Shown: positions 44,563-54,466, counted from the stretch's first letter. The stretch is 64,000 bases of DNA from an uncultured Anaerolineae bacterium (GCA_934216615.1 CAKQCB010000006.1:62001-126000); one strand, 5' to 3'. Numbers and translations: made by a program. The notes: generated by a model from the sequence alone, not told the origin.

Positions 44563-45939
44563 ATGATTTCACTTCCACAAGGAAAAAAAATCCACATCGT
44601 CGGCATCGGTGGGGTGGGCCTGTCTGCGATTGCGCGCGTCCTGCTCGAAAAAGGCTATCAAATATCCGGTTCTGACCGTCAAACCAATGCGCTGACCAAA
44701 GCTCTAGAAGCTGATGGCGCGACGATTTTTATCGGCCATCATGCCGATCATGTCCAGCAGGCCGACGCGCTGATCGTTACGTCTGCGGTACAGCCCAACC
44801 ACGTTGAAATTGTCGCCGCGCATGCGTTGGGTATTCCGGTCTATGATCGACGGGCGATATTGTCGTGGCTTCTCGAAGGTCGGCGGGTGATCGCCGTTGC
44901 TGGCACGCACGGAAAAACCACCACCACCGCCATGATCGCGCATACGCTCACCGCTTGCGGGTTGAACCCGGGCTATATCGTAGGCGGGACGATGAAGAAT
45001 ACTCACACTAATGCGTCTTGGGGAAAAGGCGACTGGTTCGTGATCGAAGCGGACGAATACGGCTATATGTTTCATGGGCTGTTTCCCCATGTGGAAGTCG
45101 TGACGAATGTGGAATGGGATCACCCTGATCTGTTTCCTACGCCCATCGCTTTTTATACCGCTTTTGAGCAATTTCGCGATCAGCTTCAAGCGGATGGCGT
45201 CTTGTTCGCTTGTGGGGATGATCGAGGGGCGGCGTTGTTGGCTGAAACGACAACCCATGCCGTCACAACGCCTTACGGGTTGAATCCAGATTTGCCGATT
45301 CATGCGCGGGATTTACACATGACCCCCGAAGGCACACGCTTCACGGCCTCTTTCCCGAACCTTGAACCGCAAATCGTCATGATGCCGATTCCGGGCAATC
45401 ATAATGTGCAGAATGCGCTCGTCACGTTGGCGGTTGCCCAATACTGCGGTGCCGACCTGAGTAGGGCCATCCAAGCGTTAGGACAATTTGAGGGGACAGG
45501 TCGCCGTTTTGACCTGCGTTTTGATCAACACGGCATCGCCTTGATTGACGACTACGCTCACAACCCGACCAAGATACAAGCCGCATTACAGGCGAGCCGT
45601 GCCCGTTACCCAGACCGTGAAATTTGGGCGATTTGGCAACCTCATACCTACAGCCGTACCCAAACACTGAATCATCTCTATCTGCAATCTTTCGCCGACG
45701 CGGATCATGTGATTGTGACCGATATTTATGCGGCGCGTGAACAACCGATTGAGGGCGTCAGCGCGGCGATCTTTGTCGAGGCGTTGCAACACCCTGATGC
45801 GCGTTACGCTCCAAGTTTTGATGCCGCGCTCGAGATGTTAGATCAAGTTCAGCCACCTGCTGTGATCTTGGTCATGAGCGCGGGTGATGCCACCCAAATC
45901 ACCGACAGATACCAAGCGAAAAAATCAACAAACATTTGA
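44563..45939 (+). CDS. murC: UDP-MurNAc:L-alanine ligase
   Basis: Adds L-alanine to UDP-MurNAc with ATP, first step of the stem peptide. 458 residues. N-terminal Rossmann part IVGIGGVGLSAIARVLLEKGY, ATP site GTHGKTTTT (near 113-121), then EADEYGYMF, NVEWDHPDLF, and the C-terminal GTGRRFDLRF and DDYAHNPTKI. The last motif has Asn where the usual form is His-His-Pro-Thr, a small variation. The related recycling ligase Mpl is an alternative in principle, but the cluster has no other murC, so MurC is preferred. Confidence 0.92.
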   Translation: MISLPQGKKIHIVGIGGVGLSAIARVLLEKGYQISGSDRQTNALTKALEADGATIFIGHHADHVQQADALIVTSAVQPNHVEIVAAHALGIPVYDRRAILSWLLEGRRVIAVAGTHGKTTTTAMIAHTLTACGLNPGYIVGGTMKNTHTNASWGKGDWFVIEADEYGYMFHGLFPHVEVVTNVEWDHPDLFPTPIAFYTAFEQFRDQLQADGVLFACGDDRGAALLAETTTHAVTTPYGLNPDLPIHARDLHMTPEGTRFTASFPNLEPQIVMMPIPGNHNVQNALVTLAVAQYCGADLSRAIQALGQFEGTGRRFDLRFDQHGIALIDDYAHNPTKIQAALQASRARYPDREIWAIWQPHTYSRTQTLNHLYLQSFADADHVIVTDIYAAREQPIEGVSAAIFVEALQHPDARYAPSFDAALEMLDQVQPPAVILVMSAGDATQITDRYQAKKSTNI

Positions 45940-46021
45940 AATTTTGATGAAAAATTGTGTGATGCGCTGTTGCTAAACCCACCTTGCACATACAATATTA
46001 TTTGAGTGAGTAAGTAAACCA

Positions 46022-46927
46022 ATGATGCTGCCCGAACCTTTACGAGCTTTTCAGTCGCAAGTGCTGACGAACCAAGCGCTGGCGAAATATACGGCGGTGC
46101 GCTTAGGTGGCCCTGCCGACTTCATCTTGATTGCGCGTCACGTCGATGCGCTTGAAAAGATGGTGATCGGGGCATGGGAAGCACAAATTTCGATGCGCGT
46201 TTTAGGGGCGGGCGCAAATGTGCTCGTACAAGATGCCGGTTTTCGTGGCTTGATCGTGATCAACCGCGCGAATCAGGTTGAGGTGGATCATGAACACGTC
46301 CGTGTGGACAGCGGTCATTCGCTCACGACGTTTGCGAAAAAGTGTGTTCATTGGAACTTGACGGGCTTTGAATGGGCGGGCAGTGTGCCGGGCACAATTG
46401 GCGGGGCGGTGGTCAATAACGCGGGGGCGCATGGGGGCGATATGTCTCAATGTGTGGTCGAAGCGTCTTGCTTATTTTTAGAATCTGACAAGATCGAAAA
46501 GCGCACCCTCAACCGTGATGATCTCGCTTATGGGTATCGCAGTTCATCCTTAAAAGCCCGTGCAGATCGGAATTTCTTGGTGCTTTCGGCCAACCTTCAT
46601 TTGCAAACGGGTGATCCTGTCGCCATCCAAGAAAAACTGGATGCGAACAATGCCTATCGCAAATGTACCCAACCGCCCGGCGCCAGTTTGGGCAGTATCT
46701 TCAAAAACCCAGAAGGCGATTATGCAGGCCGTTTGATCGAACTTTGTGGTTTAAAGGGATTTCAAATGGGCGGGGCGCAGGTTTCAAATGTCCATGCGAA
46801 TTTTTTCATCAATGCCGACCATGCCACTGCCGATGATTATCTAAAATTGATAGAGCACGTTCGGACGATTGTTTTAGAAAAAACAGGAATTACATTAGAA
46901 ACAGAAATTGAAGTTGTGGGAAATTAG
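46022..46927 (+). CDS. murB: UDP-N-acetylenolpyruvoylglucosamine reductase
   Basis: FAD enzyme that reduces enolpyruvyl-UDP-GlcNAc to UDP-MurNAc with NADPH. 301 residues. FAD-binding segments [15 protein letters not shown] and [20 protein letters not shown], the YRSSSLK loop, the catalytic Ser in [11 protein letters not shown] and the final Glu in ETEIEVVG are all present. The length and the shortened C-terminal loop fit the type II form. Start at the first of two ATG codons, with a weak GAGTGAGTAAG upstream; an 82-nt gap separates it from murC. Confidence 0.95.
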   Translation: MMLPEPLRAFQSQVLTNQALAKYTAVRLGGPADFILIARHVDALEKMVIGAWEAQISMRVLGAGANVLVQDAGFRGLIVINRANQVEVDHEHVRVDSGHSLTTFAKKCVHWNLTGFEWAGSVPGTIGGAVVNNAGAHGGDMSQCVVEASCLFLESDKIEKRTLNRDDLAYGYRSSSLKARADRNFLVLSANLHLQTGDPVAIQEKLDANNAYRKCTQPPGASLGSIFKNPEGDYAGRLIELCGLKGFQMGGAQVSNVHANFFINADHATADDYLKLIEHVRTIVLEKTGITLETEIEVVGN

Positions 46928-47012
46928 GCATATTTGTGTGTAATTGTTGGATTTAAGAGATGATTTCATGGTATCATCCGATTATCACTGAGTAGCGCAA
47001 ATTTTGAAACCA

Positions 47013-47864
47013 ATGCAGACACAAGCTCGTTCGCGTGACAAACGTAACAAAACCGTTCGCGATCCCATTACAGGGCGAGACCCTGCTATATGGCGCAGTG
47101 GAGCCATCGCACAAGAGACCGAATTTTCGCCTGCTGTCCCTCAAGTTGGACAAAAACGCAGGGGGATTAGTGGGCGTATCCTCAGTGGATTAGTCTCAGT
47201 CAGTTTGATTGCAGTGCTTGCATTGTTATTCAATTCAGATGCTTTTTATGTGCATAACATTCAAGTAGATGGATTGGATTACATGAGCGATCAGGAAATA
47301 TTTCGCTTGGCAGATATTGCAAATACCCATATTTTTTGGGTAGACCCACAAATCGTTCGTGAGAACATCATGCGCTCACAAACGATTTCTAGCACCACTG
47401 TGAATGTTGCGTGGGGTTCGCCGATGGTGCGCATCGTCGTTCAAGAACGCCAACCAGCGGTGATTTGGGAACAATCCGGCATTTCGGTGTGGGTTGACTT
47501 GCAAGGGCGCATCATGTTACAGCGTGAGAACCGAAGCGATCTCATCCGCATCACTGCCGATGTGTTGATGGACGGAGTGCCTTCCACCGCCGACACGATT
47601 GATACGGCGATTGTGAACGGCGCTTTACAACTTAGTCAACTTTTGCCAGATCGTGGCGCATTACGTTATCACCCAACGCGCGGGTTAGGTTATACCGATG
47701 TTGGCGGGTGGGATGTCTGGTTAGGGACAGGTACCAACATGCCAGAGAAGATTTTGATCTATCAGGCATTAGTCGCAAATCTCCAAGCGCGGGGAATTGT
47801 CCCGGGGATGATCAATGTTTCAAACCCGGATGCAGTTGTATATTCTGTTATTTCAGGACGTTGA
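47013..47864 (+). CDS. ftsQ: FtsQ/DivIB-type division protein
   Basis: Bitopic membrane protein linking division proteins in the periplasmic space. About 283 residues from the ATG at 47013 (an in-frame TTG lies 9 nt earlier). A basic cytoplasmic tail of about 55 residues, one membrane helix (about 55-72, LVSVSLIAVLALLF), then the POTRA domain FYVHNIQVDGLDYMSDQEIF and the FtsQ-type VRIVVQERQPAVIWEQ strand. The Gly/Pro-rich C-terminus has the VWLGTGTNMPEKI segment. It lies directly before ftsA, as in most clusters. Confidence 0.9.
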   Translation: MQTQARSRDKRNKTVRDPITGRDPAIWRSGAIAQETEFSPAVPQVGQKRRGISGRILSGLVSVSLIAVLALLFNSDAFYVHNIQVDGLDYMSDQEIFRLADIANTHIFWVDPQIVRENIMRSQTISSTTVNVAWGSPMVRIVVQERQPAVIWEQSGISVWVDLQGRIMLQRENRSDLIRITADVLMDGVPSTADTIDTAIVNGALQLSQLLPDRGALRYHPTRGLGYTDVGGWDVWLGTGTNMPEKILIYQALVANLQARGIVPGMINVSNPDAVVYSVISGR

Positions 47865-47873
47865 ACCGTACTT

Positions 47874-49118
47874 ATGAATGATCTTGTCGTCGGCATTGAC
47901 GTAGGCACAACGAAAGTTTGCACCATCATTGGCGAAGTTCGCCCTGATGATATTTATGTTGTGGGGGTTGGGGTCGAACCCAGTCGCGGGATGCGTAAAG
48001 GCATCGTGACGGACATGAACCAACTCACCCAAGCAATTTCCGCCTCTGTACACAAGGCAGAACGTACCAGCGGTTATAACATCAGCCGTGCCTTTGTGAG
48101 CGTTGCGGGCAACCATGCTACCTCTATTAATAGTCGGGGCGCTGTCGGCTTGGTGGGAAACCGTGGTGTGCGTTATGAAGATATGGATAAGGCGATAGAA
48201 TCCGCCCGCCATATCGCCATTCCGCACAATCGTGAAGTTTTACACGTCATTCCGCGCACCTATTCGCTGGATGGACAAGAGAGCGTCAGCAGTCCCATCG
48301 GCATGCACGGTTTCCGCTTGGATGTAGAAGTCCATATCGTCACCGTATCTTCCACCAGCGTGGCAAACCTTGAAAACTCCATACAAGCGTCAGGGGTATA
48401 CCCTGACCGTTTCATCTTAAATCCATTGGCATCTGGCGACGCGGTTCTCACCGAACAAGAACGTGAGATGGGCGTTGTTGTGATTGATATTGGCGGGGGC
48501 ACCACCGACCTAGCGATTTTCATCGAAGGTACGGTCTGGCATTCCGCTGTATTGGCGGTGGGCGGTGAATTAGTCACGAATGACATCACCCACTGGATGC
48601 ACGTCCCGTTTGAAGTGGCCGAAGCGGTCAAAGTTCAACACGGACACGCACAAGAAAAAGCTGTGAGCGAGTTTGAAACCTTCCTCGTCCAGCCTTTTGG
48701 CGAAGGGATGCCGACAGAAGTCCGTCGAAGCGAGCTGGCGATGGTGATCGAAGCGCGCGTGACGGAAATTTTCGAATTGGTGCAAGCCGAAATCAAACGC
48801 TCGGGTTATGACGGCCTGTTACGTGCAGGCGCTGTCATCACGGGGGGATGTTCTGACTTGCCCGGCATCCGCGAAATTGCACAGCAGGTCTTAGGCTGTC
48901 CAGTGCGGGTGGCAAAACCTGAACGCTTAACGGGCATGGCCGATGTTTTGCGGAATCCATCCTATTCGACGAGCGTGGGCTTGTTACGTTTAGGTCTACA
49001 AATGGATGCCGTATCACCGACACCTGTGGTGAACAATGGAACATCCGCGGGTCGTGTGAAGATTGGTACGTTGTTAAGCGGGTTCTTTAAACGGTTACTG
49101 CCAGATGATGAGAGTTAA
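47874..49118 (+). CDS. ftsA: Cell division protein FtsA
   Basis: Actin-like ATPase that tethers FtsZ to the membrane and recruits the divisome. 414 residues. Phosphate-1 segment VVGIDVGTTKVCTIIGE, SVAGNH in the 1C domain, phosphate-2 VVVIDIGGGTTDLAIF, and adenosine motif GAVITGGCSDLPGI. The C-terminus ends LSGFFKRLLPDDES, which could form the amphipathic membrane-anchor helix. It begins 9 nt after ftsQ and is followed by ftsZ after a gap with a possible promoter. Confidence 0.95.
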   Translation: MNDLVVGIDVGTTKVCTIIGEVRPDDIYVVGVGVEPSRGMRKGIVTDMNQLTQAISASVHKAERTSGYNISRAFVSVAGNHATSINSRGAVGLVGNRGVRYEDMDKAIESARHIAIPHNREVLHVIPRTYSLDGQESVSSPIGMHGFRLDVEVHIVTVSSTSVANLENSIQASGVYPDRFILNPLASGDAVLTEQEREMGVVVIDIGGGTTDLAIFIEGTVWHSAVLAVGGELVTNDITHWMHVPFEVAEAVKVQHGHAQEKAVSEFETFLVQPFGEGMPTEVRRSELAMVIEARVTEIFELVQAEIKRSGYDGLLRAGAVITGGCSDLPGIREIAQQVLGCPVRVAKPERLTGMADVLRNPSYSTSVGLLRLGLQMDAVSPTPVVNNGTSAGRVKIGTLLSGFFKRLLPDDES

Positions 49119-49129
49119 TTCCTAACCCG

Positions 49130-49157
49130 TTGCGATCAACGGAGTTCGGATTACAAT
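49130..49157 (+). promoter_or_regulatory. Possible ftsZ promoter
   Basis: TTGCGA (49130-49135), 16-nt spacer, TACAAT (49152-49157), in the ftsA-ftsZ gap and 72 nt before the ftsZ start. It would give ftsZ extra expression apart from the long cluster transcript, as is common. Prediction only. Confidence 0.4.
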
Positions 49158-49229
49158 AAAGCAAATAATTTAGGTATTCATCTGACATTCTTTTGGAAAA
49201 AACTATGGGGTAGCTAGGAAGGGTTGATT

Positions 49230-50480
49230 ATGGACATGCTTTCACCGGGGGAAAACTTCGCACAAATCAAAGTAATCGGTGTTGGTGGCGGCGGCGGTAA
49301 CGCAGTCAACCGCATGATTAATGAAGGTTTGGGCGGGGTCGAATTTATTGCTGTGAATACAGACAATCAAGCACTACTGCTTTCAAAAGCAAAGACGCGC
49401 GTGCGCATTGGTGACAAACTCACTCGCGGTCTTGGCGCCGGTGGTAACCCTGAAATTGGTTTTAAAGCGGCAGAAGAAAGTTCAGATGAATTGTATGAAG
49501 TCCTGCGCGGCGCAGACATGATTTTCATCGCCGCAGGGATGGGTGGCGGTACCGGGACGGGCGCGGCTCCAGTGGTCGCGAAGATCGCCCGCGAACTCGG
49601 TGCGTTGACCATCGGGGTTGTGACACGCCCATTCATGTTTGAAGGCGCCAAGCGCTTACAATCCGCTGAAGCAGGGATTGAAAACTTAAAAAGCCAAGTC
49701 GATACCCTGATTGTGATCCCCAATGACCGCCTGTTGCAAATTGCTGACAAACGCGCCAGCTTACAACAAGCCTTCTCCCTCGCCGATGATGTCCTGCGTC
49801 AAGGGATTCAAGGTATTTCTGAACTCATTACCGTTCCCGCGCTCATCAACCTCGACTTTGCCGACGTTCGTACCATCATGAGCGAAGGTGGCGCCGCGTT
49901 GATGGCTGTCGGTCGTGCAGAAGGGGATGATCGTGCGCGTCGTGCATCGGAATCCGCCATTAGCAGCGCCTTGTTAGACGTGACCATCGACGGCGCACGC
50001 GGTATCTTGTTCAACATTACCGGTGGCCCAGACCTCAGCTTGTTTGAAGTCAATGAAGCCGCCGCCATCATCAAAGAGAGCGCACACCCTGAAGTGAACA
50101 TGATCTTCGGTGCGCAAATTGATGAAGGCATGGGCGATGAAGTCCGTGTGACGGTCATCGCGACTGGGTTTGAACAAGGACGTGTTGCGCGTAAATTGGA
50201 TAACCAACCTGTTTACCGTCCACAATCTACCCAACAACGGCAACCTCCTGCACAAAATACCAACCCGCGCAGTGGGGGGGGATTCAATACCCAATCCACC
50301 TCTAGCCAATACTCACCCGCGCCACAAACGCCACGGTTTGAAGATCAACCTGCGCCCGCGCCACAACAACCATCCACGCCACCACCAGCATCCCGTCCTT
50401 CTACAGAGGAAAACAGCTACCGCGTGTATGAAGAAAACGAAATTGATATTCCTGCCTTCTTGCGCAAAGGCAAAAAATAA
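49230..50480 (+). CDS. ftsZ: Cell division protein FtsZ
   Basis: Tubulin-like GTPase forming the division ring. 416 residues from the ATG at 49230 (AGGAAGGG 6 nt upstream). The GTP-binding GGGTGTG motif is at 105-111, with [13 protein letters not shown] at the N-terminus and the T7 loop [11 protein letters not shown]. The globular domain ends near 320. A Gln/Pro-rich disordered linker (about 325-400) leads to the conserved tail [13 protein letters not shown], which binds FtsA and other partners. It is the last gene of the dcw cluster and ends at a strong terminator. Confidence 0.97.
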   Translation: MDMLSPGENFAQIKVIGVGGGGGNAVNRMINEGLGGVEFIAVNTDNQALLLSKAKTRVRIGDKLTRGLGAGGNPEIGFKAAEESSDELYEVLRGADMIFIAAGMGGGTGTGAAPVVAKIARELGALTIGVVTRPFMFEGAKRLQSAEAGIENLKSQVDTLIVIPNDRLLQIADKRASLQQAFSLADDVLRQGIQGISELITVPALINLDFADVRTIMSEGGAALMAVGRAEGDDRARRASESAISSALLDVTIDGARGILFNITGGPDLSLFEVNEAAAIIKESAHPEVNMIFGAQIDEGMGDEVRVTVIATGFEQGRVARKLDNQPVYRPQSTQQRQPPAQNTNPRSGGGFNTQSTSSQYSPAPQTPRFEDQPAPAPQQPSTPPPASRPSTEENSYRVYEENEIDIPAFLRKGKK

Positions 50481-50509
50481 CCTCTGGTTGAAGTCCATAT
50501 AGTAAAAAC

Positions 50510-50538
50510 AAAAAGAGTCCGATTTTGGACTCTTTTTT
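50510..50538 (+). terminator. Intrinsic terminator of the dcw cluster
   Basis: An 11-bp stem AAAAAGAGTCC with GGACTCTTTTT, 6-nt loop and T-run, 29 nt after the ftsZ stop. It closes the 14.5-kb cell-wall and division cluster. Confidence 0.92.
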
Positions 50539-51055
50539 GTTATCTAGAAATAGGCTTAGGTTTGTTATCTGTAATATTAGAGAGGATAACTCTATACCTT
50601 AGTCGTTGGTTTACGGTGAATCCTTACGAAGTGGATGCGATAATCATCAATTATGTTTATTTCAGTGTTTCTTAAGTGAAAAAGTATTACAAACCTTATG
50701 ATGTAGAGTAACTTTATTCTAAATTTCGTATAGTGCTGAAAAATGTGGGATATGCGGTTTAAGTTGGGATATAAAAAGTCGATGTAAGTTTTTTCTAACC
50801 AAAACAACCTTAAAATTTATAGACAAATGTTCGTGGACATGCTAGGCTATTCTATATCATTTGATATTTCATGTTGAACGGATTTTTTAGTGAAAAATCC
50901 TCAATATAAATTTTAGATTCCCCAAATTAAGCAACCCATGATTTTTCCATGATCGGTTTGTGCTTCTTACATCAAACCGCTGGATATCTGTTTGTTGGTG
51001 TGGGGTCTCAATCTATTGATGACAGTTATATTTACTTCAGATAAAGGCAAGAGAA
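50539..51055. other. AT-rich gene-free stretch before the ribonucleotide reductase
   Basis: About 517 nt with clearly lower GC than the flanking genes and no convincing gene. Visible structures are hairpins at 50880-50900 (GGATTTTT with AAAAATCC) and 50954-50979 (CGGTTTG with CAAACCG, 12-nt loop), and a direct repeat of CATGAT near 50938-50953. I see no B12-box or NrdR box. It may be a long leader or promoter region of the ribonucleotide reductase gene. Confidence 0.5.
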
Positions 51056-53626
51056 ATGGTACAAGTTCCCATATCAAAGCGTAACGCTCTCCATGAATTG
51101 GGTTATAAGATTTTCCTTGACCGTTATGCTCAAAAAGACATGACCCGCGAAACACTTGGGGTAGGCGACACGGTGATTGTGGTTGTCAATGCAGAAACAG
51201 GTCAGCGCGAAATTGGGAAAGTTATTGCCCTAGAACTGCCGGAAGTTACCATTGAACTGCTCGATGGTGAAGTGGTTTCCCGTCCGCTTGAAAATGTGGA
51301 TAAACCGTTGGAAACCGACCCGGGTCAAATGATGGATCGGGTTGCGCGTGGGATTGCTGAAGTTGAAGCCAGCGAAGACCTGCGTACCTATTGGACCGAA
51401 CGTTTCCGTTGGTTATTAGAAGATTTTAAATTTGTCCCTGCTGGGCGTATTCTTGCCGCCGCAGGTACAGATCAAGAACTCACGTTTTATAACTGCTACG
51501 TCGTTCCTTCCCCGAAAGATTCGCGTGGGGGCATCATCGAAACCCTGCGCCAAATGACAGAGATCATGTCACGCGGGGGCGGTGTGGGTATCAATATTTC
51601 CAGCCTGCGCCCACGCCAAGCCTACGTCAAAGGGGTGAATGGACGTTCGAGCGGGTCTGTCTCTTGGGGCGCTTTGTACAGCTTCGTCACGGGGTTGATC
51701 GAACAGGGCGGTTCACGTCGCGGTGCGTTGATGCTGATTTTGGATGACTGGCATCCCGATGTGTTTGATTTCATCAACAGCAAACGCGAAATGGGTAAAA
51801 TCACCAACGCCAATATCAGCGTGGGCGTGTCGGATAAATTGATGGAAGCCGCGAAAGCAGACGCGGATTGGGACTTGGTTTTTCCCGATACCAGTTACAC
51901 AAATTACGATGAAGAATGGGACGGCAACCTCGACGCATGGATTGCCAAAGGCCACCCAGTCATCAAACACGCGACGGTAAAAGCCAAAGAGGTCTGGAAC
52001 GCGATCACCGAAAGCGCGTGGGCCAGCGCTGAGCCGGGCGTGTTCTTCCGCGAACGTTATAACAAGATGTCCAATTCTTGGTACTTCGCGCCGATCATCT
52101 GCACCAACCCCTGCGGTGAACAAGGTCTGCCTGCGTGGGGGGTGTGTAATTTAGGCGCGATCAATCTCGCCAAATTCTACGACCAAGAAAAACAGGATGT
52201 GCAGTGGGAACAGCTCGATCAAGCGGTGCGCGTGGCAACACGGTTCCTCGATAATGTGATCGACACCACCCCTTACTTCTTTGATGAAAATGCCAATCAG
52301 CAGTTGAGCGAACGCCGTGTTGGGTTGAACAACATGGGCTTAGCGGAATTGATGATTCGTATGGGTATCCGTTATGGGACAGACGAATCAGTTGAATTCA
52401 TCGACAGAGTGTATGGTTTGATCGCCCGCGCAAGTTATGAAACGTCAGTGGAACTCGCCCAAGAAAAAGGCGTATTCTCCAAATTTGATGCCGAGAAATT
52501 CTTACAAAGTGGCTTCATGCAAGCCATGCCTGAAGATATTCGCGAAAAAGTGCGCGCCAACGGCATCCGTAATGTGACCCTGCTGACGCAAGCCCCCAAC
52601 GGCACAACCGGAACGATGGTCAATACCTCGACGGGCATTGAGCCGTTCTTCTCTTGGGTATACTATCGCAAGAGCCGTTTAGGTCTGCACGAAGAACAAG
52701 TACCTTTGGCGAAAGAATGGTTTGACCGCAACCCCGACGCGACCCAACTGCCCGATTATTTTGTCACGGCGATGGATTTAAGCCCGCGCGATCATGTGCG
52801 CGTTCAAGCGGCCATCCAGCGTTGGGTGGACTCGTCGATCTCTAAGACCGCTAACTTGCCCAATGAGTACACGGTTGAACAAACCCGCGAGCTTTACGAG
52901 TATATGTACGAGTTGGGTTGCAAGGGTGGAACCATCTACCGCGATGGTAGCCGTAACGAACAAGTCTTAATGTTGAAGGACGAAGCCAAAGAAGAAGCAA
53001 CTATTGACGCTACGCCAGTGGTTCAGCAAGTGGCGACGCCTCATCACGTCTACCCGCGTCCGAAACGTTTGACAGGCACCACCGTGAGCACACGCACGCC
53101 TTTTGGTACGGCGTATGTCACTATGAACAGTGATGAAAATGGCTTCCCGTTTGAAGTGTTCATCACCGCGCCGGGCAAAGCCGGAAGTGACCTCCAAGCC
53201 GATGCCGAAGGGCTAGGACGCATGATCTCGTTACAACTGCGTGCGACGGCACCCCAAAACCGTATGCAAATGATCCGTTTGGTGATCGAACAGCTCTCAG
53301 GCATTGGGGGCGCTCGTTCATACGGCATGGGGCCAAACCGTATCCTCTCTTTGCCGGACGCTGTCGCTCGCGCATTGATGGATCAATATTTCCCAGCCGA
53401 TCATAGCGAACAGTTGGATTTCTTAGCCACGCCGACCTTAAAAGCGACCGTTGCACCGGAAACTGAGACCAAGCTCAGTAATGGGAATGGACACGCGCAC
53501 GAAGAACCTGTGAGTTCTAAAGGGTATGTCAGCGGGGCGGATATGTGCCCCTCTTGCGGGACAATCTCGTTGATCCGCGCTGAAGGCTGCCGTAAATGCC
53601 TCACCTGTGGGTACAGCGAGTGCTAG
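51056..53626 (+). CDS. nrdJ: Adenosylcobalamin-dependent (class II) ribonucleoside reductase
   Basis: Makes deoxyribonucleotides by a radical mechanism started by adenosylcobalamin. 856 residues. The N-terminal part (about 35-95) is a beta-rich domain (VGDTVIVVVNAETGQREIG) instead of an ATP cone. Active-site residues are Cys147 (FYNCYV), Cys353 and Glu355 (NPCGEQ) and Cys364, the redox pair being Cys147 and Cys364. SPKDSRGGI and the RGGGVGINIS loop fit class II. The C-terminus (about 695-856) ends in a Cys-rich tail, with six Cys at 831, 834, 845, 848, 851 and 856, probably a zinc or thiol-relay element that re-reduces the site. It is a single gene with a strong terminator. Confidence 0.94.
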   Translation: MVQVPISKRNALHELGYKIFLDRYAQKDMTRETLGVGDTVIVVVNAETGQREIGKVIALELPEVTIELLDGEVVSRPLENVDKPLETDPGQMMDRVARGIAEVEASEDLRTYWTERFRWLLEDFKFVPAGRILAAAGTDQELTFYNCYVVPSPKDSRGGIIETLRQMTEIMSRGGGVGINISSLRPRQAYVKGVNGRSSGSVSWGALYSFVTGLIEQGGSRRGALMLILDDWHPDVFDFINSKREMGKITNANISVGVSDKLMEAAKADADWDLVFPDTSYTNYDEEWDGNLDAWIAKGHPVIKHATVKAKEVWNAITESAWASAEPGVFFRERYNKMSNSWYFAPIICTNPCGEQGLPAWGVCNLGAINLAKFYDQEKQDVQWEQLDQAVRVATRFLDNVIDTTPYFFDENANQQLSERRVGLNNMGLAELMIRMGIRYGTDESVEFIDRVYGLIARASYETSVELAQEKGVFSKFDAEKFLQSGFMQAMPEDIREKVRANGIRNVTLLTQAPNGTTGTMVNTSTGIEPFFSWVYYRKSRLGLHEEQVPLAKEWFDRNPDATQLPDYFVTAMDLSPRDHVRVQAAIQRWVDSSISKTANLPNEYTVEQTRELYEYMYELGCKGGTIYRDGSRNEQVLMLKDEAKEEATIDATPVVQQVATPHHVYPRPKRLTGTTVSTRTPFGTAYVTMNSDENGFPFEVFITAPGKAGSDLQADAEGLGRMISLQLRATAPQNRMQMIRLVIEQLSGIGGARSYGMGPNRILSLPDAVARALMDQYFPADHSEQLDFLATPTLKATVAPETETKLSNGNGHAHEEPVSSKGYVSGADMCPSCGTISLIRAEGCRKCLTCGYSEC

Positions 53627-53653
53627 AACCCCTTCAAGGTTAACTTAAACAAC

Positions 53654-53689
53654 AAACACCCCACTGGTTAAGAATCAGTGGGGTGTTTT
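53654..53689 (+). terminator. Intrinsic terminator of nrdJ
   Basis: A 13-bp stem AAACACCCCACTG with CAGTGGGGTGTTT, 9-nt loop and T-rich end, 28 nt after the stop. The open frame of the next gene begins inside it, which argues for a later start for that gene. Confidence 0.88.
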
Positions 53690-53782
53690 GATGAGCGGGA
53701 TAACTTCTCATCAGACTCTTTATATGGTTTAGGCGTAATCACCTGTATGATATGTGCGTCGTCCGCTAAATACTTGGATTCT

Positions 53783-54424
53783 ATGCTACAAAATCTTCGT
53801 CATTCCAAACATCTCCGTAATTTCCTCAAAGTTTTTATAGGTATTGTGGCCATTGAAATCATTGTGTGTGTCGGGTTGATGGTCGCTGTATACACTTACG
53901 GGCGACAAGATCAAGCTCAAACCGCTGATGTGATTATTGTCTTGGGGGCAGGTCTGCGCCGTGATGGACAAGCAGGTCCATCGTTACGACGACGCGCCAT
54001 CGCCGCCGCTGACTTGTGGCATCAAGGGATTGCGACCAACGTGATCTGTACTGGCGGATATACCGAGAACCGTCCACGTAGTGAAGCCGATGCGTGTCGC
54101 GAAGTGCTGGTTTCGTTAAACGTGCCCGAAACCGTGATTTGGTTAGAAGACCGAAGCCGAAGCACCGAAGAAAACGCGCTCTATTCTAAAGAGCTGATGG
54201 ACGCCCACCAGTGGCAAGATGCGGTTGTGGTGAGTGATGGCTTTCATCTTCTACGAGCGCATTGGATTTTTAGTGACATGGGCATCCCCAATTTTCCATC
54301 CCCTGCGGTAGACCCACCGCGCATGACGCACTTCTTTTCGACGATGCGCGAAGTGGCCGCCTTGCACTGGTTCGCCTTCAAGCGGATATTCAATTTGCCT
54401 TATACCTATGTGACGATTCTCTAA
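53783..54424 (+). CDS. YdcF/SanA-type (DUF218) membrane protein
   Basis: Inner-membrane-anchored protein of the DUF218 family (YdcF, SanA, ElyC), linked in E. coli to envelope integrity. I chose the ATG at 53783 (213 residues) because earlier in-frame starts reach into the nrdJ terminator; the site upstream is weak. One membrane helix (about 15-38), then the domain with DVIIVLGAGLRRDG, SLRRRAIAAADLW, CTGGYTENRPRSEADA, LEDRSRSTEENALYS and VVVSDGFHLLRA. These conserved Asp, Glu and Arg residues form the family's putative active site. Reaction unknown. Confidence 0.83.
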   Translation: MLQNLRHSKHLRNFLKVFIGIVAIEIIVCVGLMVAVYTYGRQDQAQTADVIIVLGAGLRRDGQAGPSLRRRAIAAADLWHQGIATNVICTGGYTENRPRSEADACREVLVSLNVPETVIWLEDRSRSTEENALYSKELMDAHQWQDAVVVSDGFHLLRAHWIFSDMGIPNFPSPAVDPPRMTHFFSTMREVAALHWFAFKRIFNLPYTYVTIL

Positions 54425-54466
54425 AAGGAGAGGCTTGAGCGTGGGGTAGGCGAACTCTCAAAATAA

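Noticed and set aside
44563..45939. Mpl (recycling ligase) instead of MurC
   Set aside because: The EADEYGYMF segment is Mpl-like at first sight, but Chloroflexi MurC proteins carry similar forms and the cluster has no other murC.
50592..50807. Minus-strand 71-codon open frame in the gap before the ribonucleotide reductase
   Set aside because: AT-rich composition, no ribosome site, no family resemblance; looks like chance.
50539..51055. Cobalamin riboswitch upstream of a B12-dependent enzyme
   Set aside because: Looked for the conserved B12-box (GCCACTG-type) and found none; class II reductases need not have one.
53678..53782. Longer start of the YdcF-type protein
   Set aside because: It would begin inside the nrdJ terminator hairpin, and the extra residues are not family-like.
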